From Coprococcus sp. (GTDB lineage Bacteria; Bacillota; Clostridia; Lachnospirales; Lachnospiraceae), in the NCBI GenBank assembly GCA_016296785.1, contig JAEDHX010000012.1:1-37256 (forward strand): a DNA stretch of 37,256 nt, given 5' to 3'. Shown here piece by piece: positions 7,893 through 16,465 of the stretch. Position numbers and translations under genes: made by a program. Numbering within the stretch: the first letter of the stretch is position 1; each line of letters opens with the position of its first letter. The notes under the pieces are model-generated. The model did no database searches. It saw only the letters and a program-made list of their open reading frames with translations, and was not told the DNA's origin.

Positions 7893-8663
7893 ATGGGCAG
7901 AATAATAGCAATTGCAAACCAAAAAGGTGGCGTAGGTAAGACAACAACAGCTATAAACCTGGCTGCCTGTCTTGCTGCAAAGGGCCAAAAGGTCTTGGCA
8001 GTAGATATGGATCCACAGGGAAACATGTCAAGCGGACTCGGCGTAGACAAGAACAATATTGGTTATACAGTATATGATTTACTTAGAGATGAATGCAATA
8101 TTGGTGAATGCATGCTAATAAATGTATTCCCTGGGCTTAATCTTATACCAGCCAGCAGAGAACTAGCTGGTGCAGAGGTAGAGTTTGTTGGCATGGAAAA
8201 TATGCAGCATATACTAAAAACACATCTAAAACAAGTAAAGAAAAAGTTTGACTACATAATTATTGATTGTCCACCGGCACTTGGAATGCTTACTGTCAAC
8301 GCTCTTACAGCAGCTAATACAGTATTAGTACCAATTCAATGTGAATTTTTTGCATTAGACGGACTTTCTCAGTTAATATACACTGTAGACTTAATAAGAA
8401 AGAAGTTAAATAAAACACTTACAATTGAAGGTGTAGTATTTACAATGTATGATTCAAGAACAAATTTATCAATTCAGGTTGTTGAAAATGTAAAGGAAAA
8501 TCTTCATCAAAACATTTATAATACTATGATTCCAAGAAATGTAAGACTTGCAGAAGCACCTAGTTATGGTATGCCAATCATAGAATATGACCCGAAATCT
8601 GCTGGTGCAGAACATTATATGATGTTAGCAGATGAAGTAATAGCTAACGACTACTACAAATAA
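7893..8663 (+). CDS. parA: Chromosome-partitioning ATPase ParA/Soj
   Basis: The 256-residue protein starts with the deviant Walker A motif of ParA ATPases, KGGVGKTTTAINLA (residues about 11-24), including the signature first Lys. The Walker B region YIIIDCPPALGMLTVNAL follows, then the DSRTNLS and AEAPSYGMPI blocks typical of Soj. It binds DNA non-specifically as an ATP dimer and, together with ParB-parS, moves newly copied origins apart; Soj also modulates DnaA. Length is normal for chromosomal ParA, with no N-terminal helix-turn-helix as in plasmid types. The ribosome site AAGGAGAT is well spaced, and parB follows after 44 bases. Both genes read toward oriC. Confidence 0.97.
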   Translation: MGRIIAIANQKGGVGKTTTAINLAACLAAKGQKVLAVDMDPQGNMSSGLGVDKNNIGYTVYDLLRDECNIGECMLINVFPGLNLIPASRELAGAEVEFVGMENMQHILKTHLKQVKKKFDYIIIDCPPALGMLTVNALTAANTVLVPIQCEFFALDGLSQLIYTVDLIRKKLNKTLTIEGVVFTMYDSRTNLSIQVVENVKENLHQNIYNTMIPRNVRLAEAPSYGMPIIEYDPKSAGAEHYMMLADEVIANDYYK

Positions 8664-8707
8664 AGAACATAATATAGAAGTTACAATATCAGATCGGAGG
8701 AAATACA

Positions 8708-9664
8708 ATGGCAGTTAAAAAAGGTCTTGGTCGTGGATTAAGTGATCTTATCCCTACAGGAGCAGATTCGGGCAATACAAAAGGCTCAAAATCAGAGGGA
8801 ACACAGGAAAAGATAAGGACTGTTACTAAGGAAGTAGTTAAGGAAGTAGTTAAAGAGGTTGAAAAAGAGGTTGAGAAGAAAGTAAAAATAACGGCAATTG
8901 AGCCAAATAAATCACAGCCTAGAAAACAATTTGACGAGGAAGCTCTTAATGAATTAGCTGATTCAATAAAAAAATACGGAGTATTAGAACCACTTATCGT
9001 AACACCAAAGGGCTCATACTACGAACTTATTGCAGGAGAAAGAAGATGGAGAGCTGCAAGAATTGCAGGTCTTAAGGAGGTTCCTGTTGTAGTTCGCAAC
9101 TATACAGATAAAGAAATAATGGAAATCTCATTAATTGAGAATATTCAAAGAGAAGATTTGAATCCAATAGAAGAAGCCTTAGCATATGAAGCATTAATTA
9201 CTGAGTATAACTTAAAGCAGGAGGAGGTAGCTGAAAGAGTTTCAAAGAGTAGATCAACCATAACTAACTCCTTGCGTTTACTAAAGCTTTGTGAGAATGT
9301 CCGTCAAATGGTTATGTATAACATGATTTCCACCGGACATGCCAGGGCGCTTATTCCAATAGAAGATCCAACACTCCAGTATGAGACTGCGGCAATAATT
9401 TATGATAGAAATATGAGTGTTCGAGAAACAGAAGCATATGTAAAGAAAATACTATCAGATAAACTGGATAAGAAGGATAATAATGTAGCTACAAAAAATC
9501 TTTCGGTTTTCTACACAGATATAGAAAACAAGCTCAAGGGAATTCTTGGTGCTAAGATTGAAATCAAAGCAAAGAATGACGATAAGGGTAAAATCGAGAT
9601 TAACTATTATTCTCAGGATGAACTAGAGAGAATTACTGAATTACTCTATTCTATTAATTTATAG
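8708..9664 (+). CDS. parB: ParB/Spo0J CTP-dependent clamp protein
   Basis: The 318-residue protein has the ParA-contacting N-terminus (KKGLGRGLSDLIP), a ParB N domain with the CTP-binding GERRWRAAR motif (residues 110-118) and IENIQREDLNPIEEA, and a helix-turn-helix (EEVAERVSKSRSTITNSLRLL) that reads parS. A C-terminal dimerisation part ends the chain. Three exact parS sites lie 0.8-1.3 kb upstream. Unusual is residues 39-60: a run of Lys-Glu-Val-Val and Lys-Glu-Val-Glu tetrapeptides between the N-terminal peptide and the CTP domain, coded by near-repeated 12-base units. It should form a charged helix and lengthen the linker. The upstream GGAGG ribosome site is strong. Confidence 0.97.
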   Translation: MAVKKGLGRGLSDLIPTGADSGNTKGSKSEGTQEKIRTVTKEVVKEVVKEVEKEVEKKVKITAIEPNKSQPRKQFDEEALNELADSIKKYGVLEPLIVTPKGSYYELIAGERRWRAARIAGLKEVPVVVRNYTDKEIMEISLIENIQREDLNPIEEALAYEALITEYNLKQEEVAERVSKSRSTITNSLRLLKLCENVRQMVMYNMISTGHARALIPIEDPTLQYETAAIIYDRNMSVRETEAYVKKILSDKLDKKDNNVATKNLSVFYTDIENKLKGILGAKIEIKAKNDDKGKIEINYYSQDELERITELLYSINL

Positions 9665-9680
9665 TAGAAAGGACTTATAT

Positions 9681-10208
9681 ATGAACAGCAAAATACTTGA
9701 AAAGCTGGGCTTTGATCCAGCCTATATATTAATAGGTATGCTTGTTCTTATCATTATACTTTTTATTATCATAATTATAATTATGGGAAATATACGAGTA
9801 AGAAACAAGCAGATTAAAAGACTGTTAAGTGGGACAAATGCTGCAGACTTTGAAGAAATAATAATGAAAAGATTTGCAGAAATGGATGCGGTCAAGAATA
9901 ATTCACGAAGACTGACTAAGGAGCATAAGGAAATGCAGGAGCTTCAAAGCTCATGTATAAGCAAGGTTGGACTTGTAAAATATGACGCCTTCGAAGGAAT
10001 GGGCGGAAGCTTAAGCTTTGCTCTTGCTCTACTTGATAAGAATAATAATGGTGTCGTAATAAACAGCATGCATTCACGAGAGGGTTGCTTCAACTATGCA
10101 AAGGAAATAATACGTGGTGAAGCATATGTTGCACTTTCTGATGAAGAAAAGGAAGCAATTGTAAGAGCAAGAACTTTAGAAGAAGAGATTGCAGAAAGCA
10201 ATGAATAA
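9681..10208 (+). CDS. DUF4446 family membrane protein next to parB
   Basis: The 175-residue protein has one long hydrophobic helix (residues about 15-37) and then a helical, basic cytosolic part. The C-terminal block KYDAFEGMGGSLSFALALLDKNNNGVV plus SMHSREG...YAKEI is the hallmark of DUF4446, a family I know as frequently following parB in Firmicutes. Function is unknown. It starts 16 bases after parB with an AGAAAGGA ribosome site, so it is probably cotranscribed and may tie partition to the membrane, though no experiment known to me shows this. Confidence 0.85.
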   Translation: MNSKILEKLGFDPAYILIGMLVLIIILFIIIIIIMGNIRVRNKQIKRLLSGTNAADFEEIIMKRFAEMDAVKNNSRRLTKEHKEMQELQSSCISKVGLVKYDAFEGMGGSLSFALALLDKNNNGVVINSMHSREGCFNYAKEIIRGEAYVALSDEEKEAIVRARTLEEEIAESNE

Positions 10209-10284
10209 GTTTATTATTAATAAGGTTAAAATAGTATATAAAATACTACAAAGGATAATATAATTATTTTTTAGGAGGAATACC

Positions 10285-11571
10285 ATGATAGATATAAAAT
10301 TCTTAAGAGAAAATCCTGATATTGTAAAGCAAAATATTAAGAACAAGTTTCAGGATAGCAAGCTTCCTTTAGTAGATGAAGTAATTGAGCTTGACAAGCA
10401 GGCTCGTGCTGCAAAACAGGAAGCAGACGAGCTTAGAGCTAACAGAAACAAGATTTCAAAGCAGATTGGTGCACTTATGGCACAGGGCAAAAAGGAAGAG
10501 GCTGAAGAAACAAAAAAGCTTGTTACTATGCAGGCTGAGCAGCTTAAGACTTTAGAGGAAAAAGAAGCCGAATTATCAGAGAAAGTCAAAAACATTATGA
10601 TGATTATTCCTAATATTATTGACCCTTCAGTACCTATAGGTAAAGATGATTCAGAAAATGTTGAGGTACAAAAATACGGTGAACCTGTTGTACCTGATTT
10701 TGAAATACCATATCATTCAGAAATCATGGAAGCATTAAATGGTCTTGACCTTGACTCAGCAAGAAAGGTTGCAGGAAATGGTTTCTATTATCTTATGGGA
10801 GATATAGCTAGACTTCATTCAGCAATTATTTCTTATGCAAGAGACTTCATGATAGACAGAGGCTTTACTTATTGTATACCTCCATTCATGATTAGAAGTA
10901 ACGTTGTTACAGGCGTTATGAGCTTTGCAGAAATGGATGCCATGATGTACAAAATTGAAGGCGAGGATCTTTATCTTATAGGTACCTCAGAGCATTCTAT
11001 GATTGGCAAATTTATTGATACCATGATTCCTGAATCAGAGCTTCCTAAGACACTTACAAGCTATTCACCTTGCTTTAGAAAAGAGAAGGGTGCTCATGGA
11101 ATAGAAGAGCGTGGTGTATATAGAATTCATCAGTTTGAAAAGCAGGAAATGATAGTAGTATGTAAGCCGGAAGAAAGCAAGATGTGGTTTGATAAGCTTT
11201 GGCAGAATACCGTAGACTTATTTAGAAGCCTTGATATTCCTGTAAGAACCTTAGAGTGCTGCTCTGGTGACCTTGCAGACCTTAAGGTTAAATCTATTGA
11301 CGTTGAAGCATGGTCTCCAAGACAGAAGAAGTATTTTGAGGTTGGAAGCTGTTCAAATCTTGGAGATGCCCAGGCAAGAAGACTCCAGATAAGAGTAAAG
11401 GACGAGGACGGAAATAAGTATCTCGCTCATACTCTTAACAATACTGTCGTTGCACCTCCTAGAATGCTTATTGCATTCTTAGAGAATAATCTTCAGGCAG
11501 ATGGTACAGTAAGAATTCCTGAGAAGCTTCGTCCTTATATGGGTGGCAAAGAAAAGCTTGAAAAAATATAG
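10285..11571 (+). CDS. serS: Seryl-tRNA synthetase
   Basis: Class II synthetase for tRNA-Ser (and tRNA-Sec where present). Residues 1-110 form the long antiparallel coiled-coil arm that holds the tRNA variable arm. Motif 2 appears as CFRKEKGAHGIEERGVYRIHQF and motif 3 in the NNTVVAPPRMLIAFLENN block. The 428-residue length is standard. The motif 2 loop reads GAHGIEERG rather than the GSAGRDTRG usual in E. coli or Bacillus, a variant I associate with some clostridia and archaea. A strong TTAGGAGGA ribosome site precedes the ATG. The 76-base gap to the DUF4446 gene is too short for a T-box, so expression probably comes from the parAB transcript or a local promoter. Confidence 0.97.
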   Translation: MIDIKFLRENPDIVKQNIKNKFQDSKLPLVDEVIELDKQARAAKQEADELRANRNKISKQIGALMAQGKKEEAEETKKLVTMQAEQLKTLEEKEAELSEKVKNIMMIIPNIIDPSVPIGKDDSENVEVQKYGEPVVPDFEIPYHSEIMEALNGLDLDSARKVAGNGFYYLMGDIARLHSAIISYARDFMIDRGFTYCIPPFMIRSNVVTGVMSFAEMDAMMYKIEGEDLYLIGTSEHSMIGKFIDTMIPESELPKTLTSYSPCFRKEKGAHGIEERGVYRIHQFEKQEMIVVCKPEESKMWFDKLWQNTVDLFRSLDIPVRTLECCSGDLADLKVKSIDVEAWSPRQKKYFEVGSCSNLGDAQARRLQIRVKDEDGNKYLAHTLNNTVVAPPRMLIAFLENNLQADGTVRIPEKLRPYMGGKEKLEKI

Positions 11572-11611
11572 ATAATAAAACCAAAGAAAACAATAATAAG
11601 GAGGTGTCAGC

Positions 11612-12487
11612 ATGCACAGCTTTTTAAGAGCAATAGGTTTTTCTAATATCAGAAATAGAAAAACACTTGAACCTATATACAAAGAAATATTACGTGTTCC
11701 TACAAAAAACAGTATTTCAAATATTAGTGCTGACACACGCCTTATTCAGTTTGATAAGGATTTTGGTGACGGATTTGGAATTAGTATTATTGGCGAGATG
11801 GCAATAGATGGCTCAATCTCTATTGAGCATTATTTTCCTTATGTCAAATCTGATCAGATTACAATTCAAGATAGAATATATGTTGAAAGACATGGTGATA
11901 AGGAAGCCTATGCAGGTGTCAGTGAAGATTACAATCTTGGAATGACACTTATTTTCTATGTTCAAAATATTTCTGATTATGCTAAATCAGAATGGATGAA
12001 TAGCTCAAATCATTTTATAAATAGAGCATATTTATCAGGATTATCACTTAATGGCAAGATTATCCTTGACGTAAATAAGGATTCTAATACTAATATGCTA
12101 AATGGAATACCAGCCAACAACCGTAGCAAGCTTATCGAAGCTGCAAGACAAGGAGATAAATCAGCTCTTGAAAGTCTTACTCTTGAGGATATGGATACTT
12201 ATTCCATTATAGGAAAAAGAACTAAGCACGAAGATATATTATCAATTGTTGAAACAACATTTATGCCATATGGTATTGAAACAGAGCATTATTCAATAAT
12301 AGGCAATATTCTTTCTTGTGAATTAAAGAAGAATAAATATACAGGTGAAGAAATATATATTATGACATTATGTGCAAATGATCTATACCTATGCCTTGCA
12401 ATTAATAAAAAAGATCTTATAGGAGAGCCGGCTCCGGGAAGAAGATTTAAAGGAGAGCTCTGGCTTCAAGGCAAACTGGTAATATAA
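11612..12487 (+). CDS. DUF3881-like conserved protein
   Basis: The 291-residue protein begins MHSFLRAIGFSNI, the start I associate with DUF3881, a family largely confined to Lachnospiraceae. It has no transmembrane helix or signal peptide and no enzyme motif I can name. The sequence is mixed alpha/beta, with acidic beta-rich segments and a C-terminal part (GRRFKGELWLQGKLVI) that could be a small beta barrel. A very strong AAGGAGGT ribosome site sits 40 bases after serS, so the two are likely one transcription unit. Function unknown. Confidence 0.75.
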   Translation: MHSFLRAIGFSNIRNRKTLEPIYKEILRVPTKNSISNISADTRLIQFDKDFGDGFGISIIGEMAIDGSISIEHYFPYVKSDQITIQDRIYVERHGDKEAYAGVSEDYNLGMTLIFYVQNISDYAKSEWMNSSNHFINRAYLSGLSLNGKIILDVNKDSNTNMLNGIPANNRSKLIEAARQGDKSALESLTLEDMDTYSIIGKRTKHEDILSIVETTFMPYGIETEHYSIIGNILSCELKKNKYTGEEIYIMTLCANDLYLCLAINKKDLIGEPAPGRRFKGELWLQGKLVI

Positions 12488-12562
12488 CAGATTAAATAGC
12501 ATAATTAACATGTAAACATTTGACTAATATGTATATAAAGTGGTAAACTATTAATTGATTTC

Positions 12563-12636
12563 GCATTTGTAGCTCAGCAGGATAGAGCGTCCGCCTCCTA
12601 AGCGGAAGGCCGTGGGTTCGAATCCCGCCAGGTGCA
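12563..12636 (+). tRNA. tRNA-Arg (anticodon CCU)
   Basis: A full 74-base cloverleaf: acceptor stem GCATTTG with CAGGTGC (two G-U pairs), D stem GCTC/GAGC, anticodon stem TCCGC/GCGGA around the loop CTCCTAA, and T arm GTGGG-TTCGAAT-CCCGC. The anticodon CCT (12597-12599) reads AGG codons. The discriminator base is A and no CCA is encoded, so CCA must be added after transcription. The exonuclease gene begins 28 bases later. Confidence 0.96.
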
Positions 12637-12664
12637 TTATATTATATGTAAAAGGGACATGGTT

Positions 12665-13642
12665 ATGAATTATATAGTTATGGATCTTGAATGGAATCAG
12701 AGCTATAATGGTCATTTGGGTGAACACCCACGTATTCCATTTGAAATAATTGAAATAGGCGCCGTCAAAGTTGATAAAAACTATAATATAATTGATGAAT
12801 ATTCAAGCCTGATAAAACCAAGAATTTATAGAAAATTACATCCAAAGATTAGATCAATATTAAGCTATGATGAAACAGATTTGGAACAAGGCAGAGGTTT
12901 TAAAGAAGTTTGTACAGAATTTTTGGAATGGTGCGGAGATGATTATATCTTCTGTACGTGGGGATCAATGGATTTGACTGAGTTACAGACTAACATGGAT
13001 TTCTACTATATGCCAAAGCTGACCTGGCCCGTAAAATATCTTAATTTGCAACAGATTTATGCTAATATGGTCGACTCTTCTAATAATGGTTCCACAGTAA
13101 GCAAATTAGAAAAAGCAGTTTCAGATTTAAATATTCCCGAGACAGGACCTTTCCATACAGCTCTTAATGATGCCCGATATACAGCTCTTGTAATGAAAGA
13201 GATGAAGCCAAAGAATCTACGGGAACAATATAGCTTTGATTTATATAACCATCCTAAGTCTAAGGAGCAGGAAATTATAGCAATACATAATAATGTTTAT
13301 GAATATATAACACGAGATTTCTCCTCTAAACAGGCAGCTCTTGATGACAAAGAAGTAAGCAATATTAGATGCTACAAATGTAATAAGAAAACTTCAAAGA
13401 AAATTAAATGGTTTTCAAACAGTCCTTCTTCTTATATATGTGTTGGCAGATGCTGGCATCACGGTTATTTCTGTGGCAAGATAAGATTTAAACCACTAAA
13501 TGATAATAGATATTATGTAATTAAAACAATAAAGCCAATAAATAAGGAAGGCATTGAAGCAATAAAATATAAACAAGAAGACATACGAGAGAAACGAAAA
13601 GAAAAGAGACACACAAAATCAAATAAAAAACGTAATTCCTAA
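12665..13642 (+). CDS. DEDDh 3'-5' exonuclease with a C-terminal Cys/His cluster
   Basis: The 325-residue protein has the complete acidic active site of the DnaQ/ERI-1 fold: Asp7 and Glu9 in MDLEWN, Asp103 in WGSMD, and His164/Asp169 in HTALNDA. It resembles KapD/ERI-1-like RNases more than polymerase proofreading subunits. After the exonuclease domain (about 1-185), residues 236-270 hold Cys236, Cys239, Cys259, Cys263, His265, His266 and Cys270, a likely metal-binding ribbon, and the tail is very basic. This suggests binding of a structured nucleic acid. Of several in-frame starts, the ATG at 12665 has AAGGGA seven bases upstream; a farther one would lie inside the tRNA. Substrate unknown; the nearby tRNA makes RNA processing a reasonable guess. 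Confidence 0.82.
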   Translation: MNYIVMDLEWNQSYNGHLGEHPRIPFEIIEIGAVKVDKNYNIIDEYSSLIKPRIYRKLHPKIRSILSYDETDLEQGRGFKEVCTEFLEWCGDDYIFCTWGSMDLTELQTNMDFYYMPKLTWPVKYLNLQQIYANMVDSSNNGSTVSKLEKAVSDLNIPETGPFHTALNDARYTALVMKEMKPKNLREQYSFDLYNHPKSKEQEIIAIHNNVYEYITRDFSSKQAALDDKEVSNIRCYKCNKKTSKKIKWFSNSPSSYICVGRCWHHGYFCGKIRFKPLNDNRYYVIKTIKPINKEGIEAIKYKQEDIREKRKEKRHTKSNKKRNS

Positions 13643-13660
13643 TATTCGTATAGTTTTAAT

Positions 13661-13694
13661 AAATAAAAACAGCCCCATAGGGCTGTTTTTATTT
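13661..13694. terminator. Bidirectional terminator between the exonuclease gene and rsmG
   Basis: A perfect 15-bp stem (AAATAAAAACAGCCC and its complement) with a CATA loop. The GC core is flanked by A and T runs, so a U-tract follows the hairpin on either strand. It separates the converging exonuclease and rsmG transcripts. Confidence 0.93.
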
Positions 13695-13752
13695 ATATGA
13701 TGTTTAATTTATATGATATTTTAATTATATACTGATTTTACTATGTGAACCA

Positions 13753-14469
13753 CTATTTACTACCTAGTGGCTTCTTTGTAACAATGCCTGCTTTTCTTGG
13801 ATATATGTCAGGTGTATCTTGTATTTTTTTAATGAATAAAAAGCTTCTTTCTATATCAGTATCAGGAATTGTCGTTGTGAATATATTCTCTATCTGTCCC
13901 CCAAGAATTCTGACAGCTTTCTTTCCGGGTTTAATTTCCTCCTCAATAGCACCTGATTTATATGGTATAAAATAACCACCCTCTTTTATAAACGGAATGC
14001 AAAATTCAGATAAAGAAGACAGATTAGCAACCGCTCTTGAAACTGCAAGATCATATTTCTGTCTATATTCTTCCTTATGAGCAGCGTCCTCAGCTCTGCT
14101 ATGAACAGTACAAATATCAGACAAATTAAGCTCACGTATTACCTCATTTAAAAAGGATAGCCTTTTGTTAAGTGAATCCATTAATGTAAGCTTAAGTCCG
14201 GGAAATGCTATCTTAAGCGGAATTCCGGGAAAACCTGCTCCTGTACCAATATCAATAACCTTAAGCTCCTCATTTAGATTTTTATATTTGCACAGTAACA
14301 AGCTATCAGCAAAATGCTTATATATTACATCCTTTTTGTCAGTAATAGCAGTAAGGTTCATAACCTTATTCCAGGAAATAAGCATCTCATAGTATTTCGA
14401 GAATTGTTCTAACTGCCTGTTACTTAACGTTAACCCTATTTTGTTTGTAAGTATTTGTAATTCTTTCAT
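13753..14469 (-). CDS. rsmG: 16S rRNA (guanine527-N7)-methyltransferase
   Basis: The 238-residue Rossmann-fold methyltransferase carries VIDIGTGAGFPGIPLKIAFP, the SAM-binding signature of RsmG (GidB), and later the SRAVANLSSLSEFCIPF block. It methylates N7 of G527 in the 530 loop of 16S rRNA; loss gives low-level streptomycin resistance in several species. Last gene of the mnmE-mnmG-rsmG unit, reading away from oriC, with AGGAT spaced seven bases before the start. The 92-base gap to mnmG holds only a small hairpin. In most Firmicutes parA would follow here; instead a convergent gene does. Confidence 0.96.
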   Translation of the reverse strand: MKELQILTNKIGLTLSNRQLEQFSKYYEMLISWNKVMNLTAITDKKDVIYKHFADSLLLCKYKNLNEELKVIDIGTGAGFPGIPLKIAFPGLKLTLMDSLNKRLSFLNEVIRELNLSDICTVHSRAEDAAHKEEYRQKYDLAVSRAVANLSSLSEFCIPFIKEGGYFIPYKSGAIEEEIKPGKKAVRILGGQIENIFTTTIPDTDIERSFLFIKKIQDTPDIYPRKAGIVTKKPLGSK

Positions 14470-14561
14470 ATTAAAATCCTATTCTTTGTTAAGGAATTGT
14501 TCCTTGTCTTCATGACATGCCAGCTAAGAGCCCAAAAGACATATTTCTCAGTTTATATTAA

Positions 14562-16445
14562 TTATTGCTTATTGTATTTCATCTTCAAATATACAAGCAG
14601 CACAGAAATATCAGCAGGTGACACACCTGATATTCTTGATGCCTGACCTATGTTGATTGGTCTGATAAGCATCAGCTTCTGGCGGGCTTCTTTTCTTAGA
14701 TTTGATATATCTTCATAATTAATATCAGCCGGAATCTGTTTCTTTTCTAGCTTTTTAAACTGTTCTACCTGAATATTCTGTCTTTCGATATATCCCTGAT
14801 ATTTTATCGATATATTAATCTGATTAATAACATCAGCCGGAAGTACTGGTCTTTCTGTGTCAATAGGTTCAATAAGCTCATATGAAAGCTCAGGTCTTCT
14901 AATCAGCTCAGCTAAAGTAGCCGCTGTTTTTAATGTAGTGCTGTTATTATCCTCAAGGAAGCCCTGTATCTTTCTATTACCACCTACCTGTGTATTATTA
15001 AGTCGATGTATCTCATCAAAAATCTGTTTTCTTTTAAGACAGAATTTATCATATCTAACATCATCAATAAGTCCTATTTCATGACCTATATCAGTAAGCC
15101 TCAAATCAGCATTATCCTGTCTTAATAAAAGTCTGTATTCAGCTCGTGAGGTCATCATTCTATATGGCTCCTGAGTTTCCTTTGTAACAAGGTCATCAAT
15201 CAAAACACCAATATATGCCTGTGATCTGTCAAGTACAACCGGCTCAAGCTGCATTACCTTCCTTGCCGCATTAATGCCAGCCATAATTCCTTGCGCTGCA
15301 GCCTCCTCATAACCGGAACTGCCATTTAACTGACCGGCACCAAACAGACCTGAAATATTTTTAAATTCAAGTGAAGGCTTCAGCTCAATCGCATTAATAC
15401 AATCATATTCAATCGCATAGGCATTACGAATAATACGAACATTTTCAAGTCCCTTCATGCTTCTTATCATCTTATACTGAACATCCTCGGGAAGGGAGCT
15501 TGACATTCCTCCCATATACATTTCATTTGTAAATTCTCCCTCAGGCTCAATAAATATCTGATGTCTGTTCTTATCAGGGAACTTCATAACCTTATCTTCA
15601 ATAGAAGGACAGTATCTTGGGCCCGTGCCTTCAATAACTCCGGAAAATAAAGGTGATCTGTCAATATTTTCACGAATAATATTATGAGTTTCTTCATTGG
15701 TATAGCAAAGCCAGCAGGATATCTGGTCTCTCTTTATATCATCTTCAGTATTAGTAAAAGAAAACGGAACAACATGCTCATCACCCTTTTGTTCCTCCAT
15801 CTGGCTAAAATCAATAGTTTTCTTATCAAGTCTTGCAGGAGTTCCTGTTTTAAATCTTCTGATTGTAATGCCAGACGCTTTCATAGAATCAGATAAATGA
15901 TTCGCAGCCATAAGTCCATTTGGTCCGGTATGATTTACAACATCTCCGTATATACATCTTGCCTTAAGATATGTTCCTGTACATAGAACAACTGCTTTAG
16001 AATAGTATGTACCTCCTGAAAATGTTTTTACACCACATACTTCATTATTATTCACAATTAATTCTGATACCTCTGCCTGCCTAAGTGTAAGATTATCAGT
16101 GTTTTCAAGAGTATACTTCATATTTCTTGAGTAATTGCCCTTATCTGCCTGCGCTCTAAGTGAATGAACAGCGGGACCCTTTGATGCATTAAGCATCTTT
16201 GACTGAATATATGTCTTATCAATGTTCTTACCCATTTCTCCGCCAAGAGCATCTATTTCTCTAACAAGGTGTCCCTTTGAACTTCCTCCAATATTAGGAT
16301 TGCATGGCATCATAGCAATACTATCCATACTGATAGTAAATAAAATAGTATTTAGACCAAGTCTTGCCGCTGCAAGTGCTGCTTCACATCCAGCATGTCC
16401 TGCACCTACAACAACAATATCATAATATTCTTCAACAACAGGCAT
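14562..16445 (-). CDS. mnmG: tRNA U34 carboxymethylaminomethyl synthesis enzyme MnmG
   Basis: FAD protein that works with MnmE to add the carboxymethylaminomethyl group to U34 of certain tRNAs. The dinucleotide-binding motif VVGAGHAGCEAALAAARLG stands near the N-terminus. The GidA signatures GPRYCPSIEDK and AAAQGIMAGINAA and the C-terminal helical segment ending IRPINIGQASRISGVSPADI are all present. Length 627 residues fits the family. A longer in-frame start at 16481 would overlap mnmE. The ATG at 16445 has GGAGG nine bases upstream and starts MPVVEEYYDIVVVG, so it is preferred. Confidence 0.97.
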   Translation of the reverse strand: MPVVEEYYDIVVVGAGHAGCEAALAAARLGLNTILFTISMDSIAMMPCNPNIGGSSKGHLVREIDALGGEMGKNIDKTYIQSKMLNASKGPAVHSLRAQADKGNYSRNMKYTLENTDNLTLRQAEVSELIVNNNEVCGVKTFSGGTYYSKAVVLCTGTYLKARCIYGDVVNHTGPNGLMAANHLSDSMKASGITIRRFKTGTPARLDKKTIDFSQMEEQKGDEHVVPFSFTNTEDDIKRDQISCWLCYTNEETHNIIRENIDRSPLFSGVIEGTGPRYCPSIEDKVMKFPDKNRHQIFIEPEGEFTNEMYMGGMSSSLPEDVQYKMIRSMKGLENVRIIRNAYAIEYDCINAIELKPSLEFKNISGLFGAGQLNGSSGYEEAAAQGIMAGINAARKVMQLEPVVLDRSQAYIGVLIDDLVTKETQEPYRMMTSRAEYRLLLRQDNADLRLTDIGHEIGLIDDVRYDKFCLKRKQIFDEIHRLNNTQVGGNRKIQGFLEDNNSTTLKTAATLAELIRRPELSYELIEPIDTERPVLPADVINQINISIKYQGYIERQNIQVEQFKKLEKKQIPADINYEDISNLRKEARQKLMLIRPINIGQASRISGVSPADISVLLVYLKMKYNKQ

Positions 16446-16465
16446 ATTAATTATCCTCCACTTAT

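Noticed and set aside
10209..10284. T-box riboswitch before serS
   Set aside because: Only 76 bases are available and no T-box or specifier-loop sequence is seen.
12632..12664. Exonuclease start inside the tRNA gene
   Set aside because: The GTG falls within the tRNA acceptor stem; the ATG at 12665 has a well-spaced AAGGGA and begins directly at the catalytic strand.
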